Shown: positions 15,922 through 24,711, numbered from the stretch's first letter. The stretch: DNA of 64,000 nucleotides from VRUE01 sp963702955 (GCA_963702955.1 OY969774.1:186001-250000), one strand, 5' to 3'. Notes: generated from the letters alone by a model not told the origin. Program-made: numbers and translations.

Positions 15922-16460
15922 CGCGTCGCCTCGTTCCGCTTGCCGCGCAGCGCCCTGACGACGGTCCTGTTGAGCGGCGGCGTCAGCGCCGCGAAGGTCG
16001 CGGCCTTGGCCGACTCGCGGCCTTCGGCGCTGATGTCGACGGCTTCCCTGATCCAGCGCCGCACGCCGACCCTGTCGACGACCTCCTGCGGATCGCCGTC
16101 CCCGCCCAGCTTGAGGGCGAAGACGTCGCCGACCGCGACGTCGCGCTGCTGCAGCGCCTGTCGCGCCTCGCGCCCGCCGCCCGCCGCCTCGATCGACTTC
16201 GGGATCCGCCGTTTCGAGAGCCGCTGTTGCAGGGCATCGCGGTCGACGACGACCTCCTCCTCGCCGATCTCACTGCCGAAGGCGGGCTGGCCGGCGGCGC
16301 CGCTGCGGGGCCAGTCGCAGACCAGCAGGCCGACCAGGTTGTCGATGCTCTCCTCGACGACGACGTACTTGAGCCGGTTCAGCTCGGCGGCCGGAAGGTC
16401 GGCCAGTGCCGGTGGCTTCCACGGCAAGCCGCGCCTCGCTTTGGTGGTCTTCCGCGCCAC
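15918..16460 (-). CDS. Unknown protein coupled to the MBL-fold hydrolase
   Basis: 180 residues, no family recognised, no signal peptide or transmembrane segment. Basic at both ends (MARKTTKARRG... and ...VRALRGKRNEATR); the middle is acidic with a possible helical stretch (VVVDRDALQQRLSKRRIPKSIE). The GTG start 16460 is preceded 8 nt upstream by TATCTT in an AT-rich divergent region, consistent with a leaderless transcript. It is the first gene of the pair with the MBL-fold protein. The strict coupling suggests a partner or regulator of that enzyme. Confidence 0.65.
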   Translation of the reverse strand: MARKTTKARRGLPWKPPALADLPAAELNRLKYVVVEESIDNLVGLLVCDWPRSGAAGQPAFGSEIGEEEVVVDRDALQQRLSKRRIPKSIEAAGGGREARQALQQRDVAVGDVFALKLGGDGDPQEVVDRVGVRRWIREAVDISAEGRESAKAATFAALTPPLNRTVVRALRGKRNEATR

Positions 16461-16521
16461 GGGCGATCAAGATACCGATTGTTACTCATATTTGTATTGT
16501 GAATGTAGGTTTTCGGTACTC
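16461..16521. promoter_or_regulatory. AT-rich divergent promoter region
   Basis: Sixty-one bases between divergent genes, far more AT-rich than the surroundings. On the minus strand TATCTT (16464-16473 area) lies 8 nt before GTG 16460; on the plus strand TAGGTT at 16506-16511 lies 10 nt before ATG 16522. It probably drives both the MBL pair and the phosphoesterase. Confidence 0.45.
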
Positions 16522-18036
16522 ATGGACGCGGCGAGTGAAAATCTGCAGAAGATCGACCACATCGTGGTCCTGATGCTCGAGAACCGCTCGTTCGACCACA
16601 TGCTCGGGTACCTCTCGCTGCAACCGGACGGAGGGGGTGCGGTCCGAGAGGACGTCAACGGGCTGACCGGCCCCGCCGCGAACTACAACGAGTTCGACGG
16701 CACCCGTTACCCGATCGAGCCGTTCGGCAAAGGCAGGCTGGTCAAGTCCCAGGACCCCGATCACTCGGGCGAGGGAGTCGAACGGCAGATGGCCGGCGAG
16801 ATGGGGGGCTTCGTCGCCGACTACGTCGCGACCCGGGACCCGCGGGCCACCGCCCCGAAGCCGGGCGACCCGATGCGCTACCAGACCGCCGACAACGTCC
16901 CCGTCTTCGACTTTCTGGCGAGCGAGTTCGCTCTCTGTGACCGCTGGTTCTGCTCTGTCCCGGGCTCCACCTGGCCCAACCGCATCGCCTCTCTCGCGGG
17001 CGAGGCGAAGGAAAAGGACAACCGCGATCTGCCCCTCTACTCGCGGCGGTCCTTCGTGCGATCGTTGCCGGAGAAGGTCAGCTGGCGCTGGTACTCGTCC
17101 GATCCAGGGTCGCTGCGGCTGGTCAACGACCGCTACCGGGTCGGTTGGGAGCGCAACTTCGCCCACATCGAAAAGCCGACCGCGGTCCAGCCGGCCACCC
17201 TGTTCGGCGACATCAGGGACGAAAAGCTCCCGGACGTCGCCTGGATCGACCCCAACTTCGTCAACCTCGGCGGCTTTTCGGGTGCCGACGACGATCACCC
17301 GCCGACCGACGTGATGGCGGCGCAGAGCTTCGTCTTGAAGATCTACGAGATGCTGAGGTCGAGGCCGGCGCTGTGGCAGAGGACGATGCTGGCGATCGTC
17401 TACGACGAGCACGGTGGCTTCTACGATCACCGTCACCCCGGCGACGGATTGCCGCGGGAGTTCACCGAACGGGCCGAGTTCGGGACCTTCGGCCCGAGGG
17501 TGCCGGCGATCGTCGTCTCGCCCTTCGTCGGGCGCGGGGCCGCCTACGGCTCGAAGCAGGACGACGACCCCGACTTTCTCTTCGACCACACCACGCTGAT
17601 CAAGACGATCCTGCTCCGCTTCGCCGACGGCGACTTCAGCGGTCTGCCGGCACGTGTCGCCTCGGCCGCCCACCTCGGCCATCTGCTGACCGAGCCCGCG
17701 CCGCGGGAGGCGCCACCGGTCCCGCCCGCCGCGGTCAACAAGGTCAGCGAGTGGTGGGCGGCGCAGATCCGTCAACGGCTGACCGACCCGATGGCGACGG
17801 TGCCGGCGCTGGAAGAGCTGAGGGAGGGCGAAACCGAAGGTCTCGAGCACGCCGGCGAGTTTCTCTGGGAAGCGGTCAACTGGGTCGTCGATCACGTGCC
17901 GTTCCTGCACCGCCGGCCACGGGCCTCGGCGGAGGCGCACGTCGCGATTGCCGAGGACGCCAACGAGCTGGAGCAGGGCATCGCCAGGGCCGCGGTGGAG
18001 ATCCGTAAGCAGGGCCTGCCGCCGGGCCAGCCGTAG
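16522..18036 (+). CDS. Phospholipase C / acid phosphatase family phosphoesterase
   Basis: 504 residues, phosphoesterase family PF04185. Signature motifs: HIVVLMLENRSFDHMLGYL at the N-terminus, SVPGSTWPNRIASLAG (catalytic region), IVYDEHGGFYDHRHPGDG and FGPRVPAIVVSPFVGRG. Relatives are bacterial phospholipases C and acid phosphatases that cleave phosphocholine or phosphate monoesters. Unlike most of them it has no Tat or Sec signal, so it appears cytosolic or non-classically exported. The C-terminal ~100 residues are a helical extension. Transcribed divergently from the MBL-fold pair. Confidence 0.88.
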   Translation: MDAASENLQKIDHIVVLMLENRSFDHMLGYLSLQPDGGGAVREDVNGLTGPAANYNEFDGTRYPIEPFGKGRLVKSQDPDHSGEGVERQMAGEMGGFVADYVATRDPRATAPKPGDPMRYQTADNVPVFDFLASEFALCDRWFCSVPGSTWPNRIASLAGEAKEKDNRDLPLYSRRSFVRSLPEKVSWRWYSSDPGSLRLVNDRYRVGWERNFAHIEKPTAVQPATLFGDIRDEKLPDVAWIDPNFVNLGGFSGADDDHPPTDVMAAQSFVLKIYEMLRSRPALWQRTMLAIVYDEHGGFYDHRHPGDGLPREFTERAEFGTFGPRVPAIVVSPFVGRGAAYGSKQDDDPDFLFDHTTLIKTILLRFADGDFSGLPARVASAAHLGHLLTEPAPREAPPVPPAAVNKVSEWWAAQIRQRLTDPMATVPALEELREGETEGLEHAGEFLWEAVNWVVDHVPFLHRRPRASAEAHVAIAEDANELEQGIARAAVEIRKQGLPPGQP

Positions 18037-18069
18037 TTCCGGTCTCGTCGCACTCCTTGCGCTGAAGTT

Positions 18070-18117
18070 TTCGATTCTGCGCGCCACGCGCGCGCCGGCT
18101 CCCGGCAGGGTCGGGGC
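18070..18117 (+). promoter_or_regulatory. 48-bp leader element shared with 7519-7566 (copy 2)
   Basis: Second copy of the leader found before the first TadE-like gene; identical length, 40 of 48 bases the same, and again ending directly at the start codon (ATG 18118). The invariant parts are TTCGATT, the 20-base GC block and the terminal GGTCGGGGC. The GGTCGGGG segment could also act as a weak ribosome-binding sequence. Confidence 0.7.
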
Positions 18118-19506
18118 ATGGCGATTCGCAGGGAAGAGGGCCAGGCGCTGCTGCTGGGGATCGGCGGCGCCTTCGCGCTGATCGTCGCGGCGCTGGCGCT
18201 GGTCGCGATCGCCGGCGCGGTGAGCGGCAAGGGCAGGGCGCAGCGGGCGGCCGATCTGGCGGCGATCTCGGCGGCCCGCTCGATGCGCGACGACCTGCCG
18301 CGGCTGCTGGCGCCGCCGACCCTGCCGAACGGGTTGCCGAACCCGGCGCACATGGAGAAGGCCGTCTACCTGTTACGGGCGCGGGCCGCGGCGGTCGAAG
18401 CGGGGGAGGCGAATGAGGTTTCCCCCGCGCGGCTGCGGGTCTCCTTTCCGGACCTGGCCTCGTTCGCGCCGGTGCGGATCAGGGCGGTGGTCACGGGCAG
18501 CCTCGATCTGCGCCCGGCCGGCCAGGCCGGCGTCGAGCGTGACGGTGACAGCGGATCGACTGTCGAGGTCGAAGCCTCGGCCGTCGCCGAAGCCGCCGCG
18601 CCGGCGAGCGGTGGGGGAGGGATGCCGACCATGGCGAGCGGCGGCGGCTACAGCGGCCAGCTCGTCTACCGCCAGGGTCACGGGATGCGCCCCGATGTGG
18701 CAGCCGCTTTCGACCGGATGTCAGTTGCGGCGGCAGGCGCCGGGTTGTCCTTGATCGTCAACTCGGCCTTCCGCTCCGACGCCGAACAGGCGGCCCTGTT
18801 CGCGGCGCATCCCGACCCCCAGTGGGTGGCGCCGCCGGGCCACTCGCTGCACCGCTGCGCGACCGAGCTCGACCTCGGCCCGGAATCCGCCTACGGCTGG
18901 CTGGCCGCCAACGCCGCCCGCTTCGGTTTCGTCCAGCGCTACTCCTGGGAGGCCTGGCACTACGGCTACGATCGTCCCCCGGCGCCCTGCTCGGCTGCGG
19001 GCAACTCGGTCGGCGTTACGACCGGAGCGGGCGGGGGCGGGGGAGACGGCGCGCTCGCCGGGTCCGCCGGCCTGCCGTCCTTCGTCCCCTCCCGCTTCCG
19101 CGATCCGCTGCTTCGCGCCGCCGCCCGCTGGAACGTCTCCGCAGCGCTGCTCGCTGCCCAGCTGATGGCCGAGTCGAACTTCAACCCGTTCGCGGTCTCG
19201 CCGGCGGGCGCCCAGGGGATAGCCCAGTTCATCCCCTCGACCGCGGCCTCCTACGGCCTTCGCGACCCCTTCGACCCGGTTGAAGCGATGGACGCCCAGG
19301 CCCACCTGATGGCGGACCTGATCCGTCAACTCGGCTCCCCCGAACTAGCCCTCGCCGCCTACAACGCCGGCCCCGCCCCGGTCGAAGCCTGCCACTGCAT
19401 CCCCGCGATCCCCGAGACCACCGCCTACGTCAGCCGAATCCTCGCCCTGTTGGGGGGAGCGGGCGCACTTGCCGTCCCGAGCTTCGAAGTGAGGCTGGTG
19501 GCGTGA
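18118..19506 (+). CDS. TadG-like / VanY (M15) peptidase / lytic transglycosylase fusion
   Basis: A 462-residue three-part protein. Residues 1-60 are a TadG-like N-terminus (REEGQALLLGIGG then a transmembrane helix ~11-34 and AQRAADLAAISAARS). About 175-285 is a D-Ala-D-Ala carboxypeptidase domain of the VanY/M15B type: SAFRSDAEQAALF, zinc ligands His245, Asp252 and His281 (GHSLHR..., EAWHYGY). A Gly-rich linker follows, then at ~320-445 a soluble lytic transglycosylase (SLT) domain with catalytic Glu352 in QLMAESNFNPFAVSPAGAQG and the AYNAGP motif. It should anchor in the membrane and both trim peptide stems and cut glycan strands. With the TadE genes it may open peptidoglycan for a Tad-type pilus (inference). 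Confidence 0.85.
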   Translation: MAIRREEGQALLLGIGGAFALIVAALALVAIAGAVSGKGRAQRAADLAAISAARSMRDDLPRLLAPPTLPNGLPNPAHMEKAVYLLRARAAAVEAGEANEVSPARLRVSFPDLASFAPVRIRAVVTGSLDLRPAGQAGVERDGDSGSTVEVEASAVAEAAAPASGGGGMPTMASGGGYSGQLVYRQGHGMRPDVAAAFDRMSVAAAGAGLSLIVNSAFRSDAEQAALFAAHPDPQWVAPPGHSLHRCATELDLGPESAYGWLAANAARFGFVQRYSWEAWHYGYDRPPAPCSAAGNSVGVTTGAGGGGGDGALAGSAGLPSFVPSRFRDPLLRAAARWNVSAALLAAQLMAESNFNPFAVSPAGAQGIAQFIPSTAASYGLRDPFDPVEAMDAQAHLMADLIRQLGSPELALAAYNAGPAPVEACHCIPAIPETTAYVSRILALLGGAGALAVPSFEVRLVA

Positions 19507-19532
19507 GTGGGCGACCGAGGGTTTGGGACCGT

Positions 19533-19558
19533 TATGCATGCGAATGCTAGAATGCATA
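19533..19558. promoter_or_regulatory. Operator of the RHH/PIN toxin-antitoxin operon
   Basis: A perfect inverted repeat TATGCAT - 12 nt - ATGCATA, overlapping the -10 hexamer TAGAAT (19548-19553) that lies 10 nt before ATG 19564. Ribbon-helix-helix antitoxins bind such short repeats to repress their own operon, so this is a likely autoregulatory site. Confidence 0.6.
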
Positions 19559-19563
19559 TAGCC

Positions 19564-19827
19564 ATGCGCACCACGATTGAGCTCAGCGATCGCACCTACG
19601 CCCGCCTCAGGGCGAAAGCCGCGGAACGAGGCATGCGCGGCTTCTCGGCGATCGTCGAGGAGGCGCTCGAGCGCCTCCTCGCATCTGGTGGCGAGGACGA
19701 TCTTGCCTCTGCGCTGGCGGAGGCTGAGGGCGCCTGGAGCGAGGGCGACGTCAAAGAGTGGGAGCGGGCGCGCGAGGAGGCGTGGGCGACTTGGCCGGCG
19801 GACCGGTACTCGACTCCGACGTCCTGA
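19564..19827 (+). CDS. Ribbon-helix-helix antitoxin
   Basis: 87 residues. RTTIELSDRTYARLRAKAAERG is the beta strand and first helix of the RHH/CopG-type DNA-binding fold, followed by FSAIVEEALERLLA (second helix) and an acidic, Trp-containing tail for toxin binding. ATG 19564 is preferred; upstream codons in frame lie in the operator and promoter. Its 3' end overlaps the PIN toxin gene by 46 nt. Confidence 0.85.
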   Translation: MRTTIELSDRTYARLRAKAAERGMRGFSAIVEEALERLLASGGEDDLASALAEAEGAWSEGDVKEWERAREEAWATWPADRYSTPTS

Positions 19828-20189
19828 TCGACTACCTGCGCGGCGCAGGGCCCGGCCGGGATCTGATCCGGGTCCTGATCCAGGGGGTCGGCTACCGGGT
19901 GACGTCCGTCACCGCGTTCGAGCTGGCGCTCGGGCGCTCCTATCGCGAGAACCCGCGGCCGGTCCATGTTCTCCTCGCCGCTCCCTTGCTGACGCTGACA
20001 CGCAAGGCCGGGCTGCGAGGCGGGGCGCTGCTCGCCGAGTTGCGACGAAGCGGTGAGGCGATCGACGTCCGCGACGCGATGCAGGCCGGCATCTGCCTCG
20101 AGACCGGCGCGACCCTGGTGACCCGGAACGTCTCCCACTTCGAGCGCGTCCCTGGCCTGCAGCTCTCCCATCCGGTCGAGCTGATCTGA
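19782..20189 (+). CDS. PIN-domain toxin (VapC-like)
   Basis: 135 residues from GTG 19782. PIN-domain ribonuclease motifs: PVLDSDVLIDYLRG (first Asp), TAFELALG (Glu), DVRDAMQAGICLETGATLVTRN (third and fourth acidic positions) and a closing HFERVPGL strand. Overlaps its RHH antitoxin, the normal arrangement. The RNA target is unknown. Confidence 0.85.
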   Translation: MGDLAGGPVLDSDVLIDYLRGAGPGRDLIRVLIQGVGYRVTSVTAFELALGRSYRENPRPVHVLLAAPLLTLTRKAGLRGGALLAELRRSGEAIDVRDAMQAGICLETGATLVTRNVSHFERVPGLQLSHPVELI

Positions 20190-20219
20190 GGCATCGCGCG
20201 TCCTTTAGACTGCCGCCCG

Positions 20220-20693
20220 ATGGCAACCGTCGAGGTACAGGGCGTCGAGGGGATGCAGTCGCTGCTCGGCCAGGAGATCGGGCCGAGCGAGTGGCGCACC
20301 GTGACCCAGCAGGACATCGATACCTTCGCCGAGCTCTCGGGCGACGACCAGTGGATCCACGTCAACGTCGAGCGGGCGAAGAACGAGAGCCCCTTCGGCA
20401 CGACGATCGCCCACGGCAACCTCACCCTCTCGCTGGTAGACGGCTTCCGCAAGGATCTGATCGCTTCCAGCGGCTTCGCCCTCGGCGTCAACTACGGCTG
20501 GAACAAGATCCGCTTCCCAGCCCCGGTCCCGGTCAACGCCCGAGTACGTGGGCGCGCCGAGGTGGTCTCGATCGACGAGAAGGGCGGCGGCTGGTACGAG
20601 GTCGTCACCCGCTTCACCCTCGAGGTCGAGGGCAACGAGAAGCCCTGCTTCGTGGGCGACTCGGTCACCCGCGTGATGGCGCCCGCCGGCTGA
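20220..20693 (+). CDS. MaoC-like (R)-specific enoyl-CoA hydratase
   Basis: 157 residues with a single hot-dog fold. The hydratase-2 motif is clear: DIDTFAELSGDDQWIHVNVERA (catalytic Asp and His) with FGTTIAHGNLTLSL. NodN/MaoC-type enzymes hydrate enoyl-CoA thioesters. A TAGACT hexamer ends 8 nt before ATG 20220, so a leaderless transcript is likely. The last ~190 nt are repeated almost exactly at 25070-25260, see the pseudogene entry. Confidence 0.9.
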   Translation: MATVEVQGVEGMQSLLGQEIGPSEWRTVTQQDIDTFAELSGDDQWIHVNVERAKNESPFGTTIAHGNLTLSLVDGFRKDLIASSGFALGVNYGWNKIRFPAPVPVNARVRGRAEVVSIDEKGGGWYEVVTRFTLEVEGNEKPCFVGDSVTRVMAPAG

Positions 20694-20764
20694 CGGGCAA
20701 TCCTGCATCGCCGAGGACGACGACGCCACGGTAATGCGGCTCGACACCACCGACGTCGCGATTG

Positions 20765-23587
20765 TCAGATGACTGTGTCGCCGTCGAGGGCAGCCACGAG
20801 CTCGGTGCGCCGCGCGACGTCGAGCTTCTGGTAAGCGTGGCGCAGGTGGGTCTCAACCGTCTTCACGGTGACGAAGAGGCTCCGGGCGATCTCGCGGTTG
20901 GTCATTCCCTCGGCAGCCATGCGCGCGACTCGCAGCTCGCTCGGGGTTAGCGACTCGACGCCGGTGAGGACGGCCTTGCGTGGCCGTGCCCCGGTCGCCG
21001 CCAGCTCGGTGCGAGCGCGCTCCTCGAGCGGCGTCGCGCCGCAGCGACGGGCGAGGTCAAGAGCCTCGCGCAGCGGCCCCCGCGCCTCCTTGCGGCGGTT
21101 GGCCCGGCGTAGGGCGGCGCCGAGTCCTGCCAGCGCCTCGGCGTGCTGCAGGCGGGCCCGGGTTCCGGCGAGAGTCTCGCCCGCCTCGCGCAGCAGCTCG
21201 ATCCCCTCCTCGCCGGCACTCACCGTCCCCCGCACCCGCTGGGCAATCCCGATCCCGCGCGAGCCGCCGGCCTCGCGGGCGAGCCGCAGCGCCTCCCGCG
21301 CCAGCCGTTGCGCCTCCTCTCCGTTGCCGAGCGCGTCTTCGGCAAGGGCGAGTCCGGTGCGCCAACCCAGCACCTCGGGGTTCGCGTAGGGAAGCCAGCG
21401 CACCCGTTCGCTCGCGGCGATGAAGTCGTGCCTCGCCTCGGCGTGCCGGCCGCTCTCGAGACGCAGCTCGCCGCGGGCGACCAGCAAAGACGCGCCCGGC
21501 GCTCCGGGACCTGGATCGCGACTCCGCCAGATCTCGTCGAGCAGAGCTTGCGCGGCGCCGGAGCCGCGCCGCGCAAGCAGGGTCCTCAGCGCCACGGCCA
21601 TCCAGTTGGCGAGCTGAACGCGAAGGCCGGTGGGCTCGGTCAGGCGAATGGCGAGCTCGACGTCGGCGTCGGCCCCGCGCAGGTCGCCGTCGAGGAAGCG
21701 GCAGCAGGCACGCATGCCGTGAGCCCCGGAGACACTAGCGACCGTTCCATGCTGCTTCGAGGCATCGAGCGCCCTCACGAAGAGGTCCTCCGTGAGCTCG
21801 CCCCGGTCGGCCAGAGCCTGCCCGGCGGCCACGTAGTGCGCGGCCAGGCCCGCGCGGACGTCAGACACGTAGACGTCGAGATCCGTGTTGGCCCGCTCGA
21901 CCAGCTCCATGACGTTCTCCATCGGCCCGAACCCGATCGCGTAGAGGAGGACCAGCTGATGCAGGACCAGGCGACCCTCGACGGTGTCGCCTTGCGGCCA
22001 CTCCTCCCGCTCCGGGTGAAGGCCGTCCGGAATCCGTTCCATCCCGCCGAGCAACTGGACGAGCTGGTGCCCGCGCAGGAGGAGGGCGAGGCCGGTGCGA
22101 TCTTCGGGGATCTCCGCCAGGGACTCCTCCAGCAACGCCACGCCCTCACCGTCCGGACGGCGGATGGCCAGCGAGACCGAGAGCTCGGTCGCGATTTCCG
22201 CGCGGGGAACCGGGTCGTCGAGGGCGCCGCGAACCGCGCGTAGCACCTCGACCCCCTCCGGGTCGTCGGCAAGCAGGAGCGCCACTCCCAGCTCGCGGCT
22301 GACCGCAAGCCGATCCCCCTTCGGCGGGGGCTCGCGCAGAGCCCGTCGCAGGTAGCTGATCGCGGCTTCGGGGGCGCCACGGTTAGTTGCCTCGGCGGCT
22401 GCCGCGCGCAGCTCCCCGACAGCCCAGGCGTCGGCGCTCGGCTCGGCGAGCAGCAGATGGGCGGCAAGCGCGTCAGTGGGGGCGCCGTCCTCGCTGAGCA
22501 GGCGCGCCGCCCGAGCGTGGTCGGCAGCGCGGCGCGGCCGCGGCACCTCGCCGAGCACGGCCGCCCGGACCAGTGGGTGGACGAAGCCGATGGGCCGCGC
22601 GTCGGAAAGCAGCCTGGCGAGGACGAGGCGTTCGCAGGCGTCGGCGACAGCCTCGATGGACAGGCCGCTCAGTCCAGCGATCCGGTGTGTCTCGGCATGT
22701 GGCTCCAGCACCGCGACCGCTCGAGCGACGGCGAGCGGCTGCTCTCCGAGGCGGCTCAGACGGGCGAGGATCGTCCGCGAAGCCCCTGCTGCGCCAGCCT
22801 CTGCAAGGCGTTCGGCGTCGCCACCGCCCCCGTCGATTCGGTCGGGGTCAAGCGCCCCCAGCAGCTCGACCAGCAGAAACGGGTTGCCGGCCGTGGCGTC
22901 GCGGCAGGCGGCGGCGAACCCCTCGCCGAGGACCCGCCCCGACTCCGCGGTCGCCAGCACCGCGACCGCCGCGACCGAGAGCGGCGGCGGCTCGATCGTC
23001 AACGCGCCCGGCTCGCGACGCAGCTCGTCCAGCAGGCGTTCGTGCTCGCCGGGCTCCCCCCTCCTCACCGTCAGCGCCAGGGCCGCGGACAGCGAGGCGA
23101 GGCGGCGGCCAATATAGGCGAGGGCGCGCAGCGAGGCGAGATCGGCCCACTGGGCGTCGTCGACCAGCATCAGCACGGGCGCCGATTCGGTCAGCGCGAG
23201 GACGAGGCAGTGAAGACCGTGCTGAACGGCGAACGGATCGGCGCCCTCGCCGGGCGCTGCCGCTGGCTCGAAGACCGGGGTCGCGGCCGCGCCGTTGCCA
23301 CCCAGCAACTCCTTGCGCCGCGCCGGGGCGGCGAGCAGCGGTTCGAACAGCTGCCGCACGACGCCGTAGGGGAAATCGCGCTCGTACTCGCCGCCGCGGG
23401 CGCGGAGCACCTGCATCCCCACTTCCCCCCCTCGCCGCGCGGCGGCGTCGAGCAGAGCGGTCTTGCCTGCTCCCGCCTCGCCTTCGATCGCCAGCAGGCC
23501 GCCGGCACTCTCGCCCGCGGAGCGGAGGACCCGCTCGATCGTCGCGAGCTCCTCCTCTCTCTCCAGTAGTTCGATCGATGCCGCCAT
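20765..23587 (-). CDS. LAL-family LuxR transcriptional regulator (large ATP-binding)
   Basis: 940 residues. N-terminal AAA/STAND-type ATPase: LLEREEELATIERVL, Walker A GEAGAGKTALL, Walker B VLMLVDDAQWAD. The middle ~500 residues are helical TPR-like repeats. The C-terminal ~65 residues are a LuxR/GerE helix-turn-helix (LTPSELRVARMAAEGMTNRE, then FVTVKTVETHLRHAYQKL). LAL regulators are MalT-like, actinobacterial activators of metabolic or secondary-metabolite genes, responding to a bound ligand. The amidohydrolase gene ends 36 nt upstream of its start, so both may form an operon. The whole block sits between two copies of a maoC 3' end. Confidence 0.93.
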   Translation of the reverse strand: MAASIELLEREEELATIERVLRSAGESAGGLLAIEGEAGAGKTALLDAAARRGGEVGMQVLRARGGEYERDFPYGVVRQLFEPLLAAPARRKELLGGNGAAATPVFEPAAAPGEGADPFAVQHGLHCLVLALTESAPVLMLVDDAQWADLASLRALAYIGRRLASLSAALALTVRRGEPGEHERLLDELRREPGALTIEPPPLSVAAVAVLATAESGRVLGEGFAAACRDATAGNPFLLVELLGALDPDRIDGGGGDAERLAEAGAAGASRTILARLSRLGEQPLAVARAVAVLEPHAETHRIAGLSGLSIEAVADACERLVLARLLSDARPIGFVHPLVRAAVLGEVPRPRRAADHARAARLLSEDGAPTDALAAHLLLAEPSADAWAVGELRAAAAEATNRGAPEAAISYLRRALREPPPKGDRLAVSRELGVALLLADDPEGVEVLRAVRGALDDPVPRAEIATELSVSLAIRRPDGEGVALLEESLAEIPEDRTGLALLLRGHQLVQLLGGMERIPDGLHPEREEWPQGDTVEGRLVLHQLVLLYAIGFGPMENVMELVERANTDLDVYVSDVRAGLAAHYVAAGQALADRGELTEDLFVRALDASKQHGTVASVSGAHGMRACCRFLDGDLRGADADVELAIRLTEPTGLRVQLANWMAVALRTLLARRGSGAAQALLDEIWRSRDPGPGAPGASLLVARGELRLESGRHAEARHDFIAASERVRWLPYANPEVLGWRTGLALAEDALGNGEEAQRLAREALRLAREAGGSRGIGIAQRVRGTVSAGEEGIELLREAGETLAGTRARLQHAEALAGLGAALRRANRRKEARGPLREALDLARRCGATPLEERARTELAATGARPRKAVLTGVESLTPSELRVARMAAEGMTNREIARSLFVTVKTVETHLRHAYQKLDVARRTELVAALDGDTVI

Positions 23588-23622
23588 CGGCGCCAGCCGA
23601 TCCTACGCCGCCGTGAAAACGC

Positions 23623-24711
23623 TCAGGTGACCAGGGCCTCGCGGCCAACACCTGGAGTCATCGCCAAGGTCAGGGCGAGGACGAGCGCCTGGATCGCCTC
23701 GGGGGAGGACGAGCGGGCCCCCTCGATCAGCTCGGCGAGCAGAGAACCGGGGGCGCTGCCGCCAGCCGGGTCGTCTGTCGCGGCGAGCAGCGCAAGCTCC
23801 AGCGATTGCGATGGGTCGCCGCCGCCGAGCATGCACCCACCGGCCCCTGAGAGCAGGGAGACGACCCTGTTCTCGGCGGGGGTCAGAGAGACCTCGGGAG
23901 GGCCGGGCGCCGGACCGGCGTCGACCGGCGCCTCGCCGGCGAGCAGCGCTTCCAGCTGGCCTCCCATGATGAGGGCGATGGCGTCCTCCGAGAGCCCGGT
24001 GAAGCGCGCGCAGCGCAGCGCGATCGCCAGCAGCAGCTCGACATCCATATAGGGGGCGTCGCTGCCGTAGAGGATTCGCCCCGGCGGCACCAGCGCGAAC
24101 AGCGCCAGCAGATCGGCCGGAACGAGCCAGGCGGTGTCGAAGAAGAGGCTCGGGTGCTCGGGCACGACCGGCCAGAGCCAGGCAAGGTCGGAGATGCCGG
24201 CGTGGGCGAGCACGATCGGGCACTCGCGATGGCGCTCGGCCAGCTCGACGAGCGTTTCTCCAAATGAGCCGACGCCCACCCCGGCGTGGATCAGCACTGG
24301 CGCCCGCGCCTCAGCGGCGATTCCGAAGATCGCATCGACGTTGGGGTGGTCGAGGCGAAAATCCTCCGAGCGTGGGTGCAGCTTGAAGCCCCGCGCACCG
24401 CCGGCGAGCGCCTCGGCGGCGTCGGGTGCCGCGCTCACCCTCGGATCGAGGCGAGCGAACGGGACGAGCCGCTCGGGATCCTGCCGGCACTCCTGGATCA
24501 CGCGCCGGTTCTCCGGCCCATAACCGCTGGTCACGCAGAGCGGGAAGACCACCGATCGCCCGCCGATTGCCTTCAGGTCGGCCACGTGCTCTGAGCTGGA
24601 TCGTGTCGTCCCGTCAACGTCGGCGCCGGTGTGGGCGTGGACGTCGAAGGGGCGAATGCCGCCGGCGTCCAGAGCCGCCAACTCGGCCCGAATGGCGGCC
24701 CGCTGGCTCAA
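23623..24711 (-). CDS. Amidohydrolase-2 family metal-dependent hydrolase with C-terminal extension
   Basis: TIM-barrel amidohydrolase (COG2159 type). Metal and active-site motifs in order: FDVHAHTGADVDG, GFKLHPRS, VLIHAGVG, IVLAHAGISD, FDTAWL and ILYGSDAPYMD. Enzymes of this family hydrolyse or decarboxylate aromatic and carboxylate substrates. The barrel ends near MGGQLEALLAGE; about 100 further residues form a Pro/Ala/Ser-rich and helical tail (PEVSLTPAENRVVSLLSG...) that I cannot match. The start is uncertain: TTG 24711 or TTG 24774, no ATG available in a suitable place. It probably shares a transcript with the LuxR gene. Confidence 0.8.
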   Translation of the reverse strand: MSQRAAIRAELAALDAGGIRPFDVHAHTGADVDGTTRSSSEHVADLKAIGGRSVVFPLCVTSGYGPENRRVIQECRQDPERLVPFARLDPRVSAAPDAAEALAGGARGFKLHPRSEDFRLDHPNVDAIFGIAAEARAPVLIHAGVGVGSFGETLVELAERHRECPIVLAHAGISDLAWLWPVVPEHPSLFFDTAWLVPADLLALFALVPPGRILYGSDAPYMDVELLLAIALRCARFTGLSEDAIALIMGGQLEALLAGEAPVDAGPAPGPPEVSLTPAENRVVSLLSGAGGCMLGGGDPSQSLELALLAATDDPAGGSAPGSLLAELIEGARSSSPEAIQALVLALTLAMTPGVGREALVT

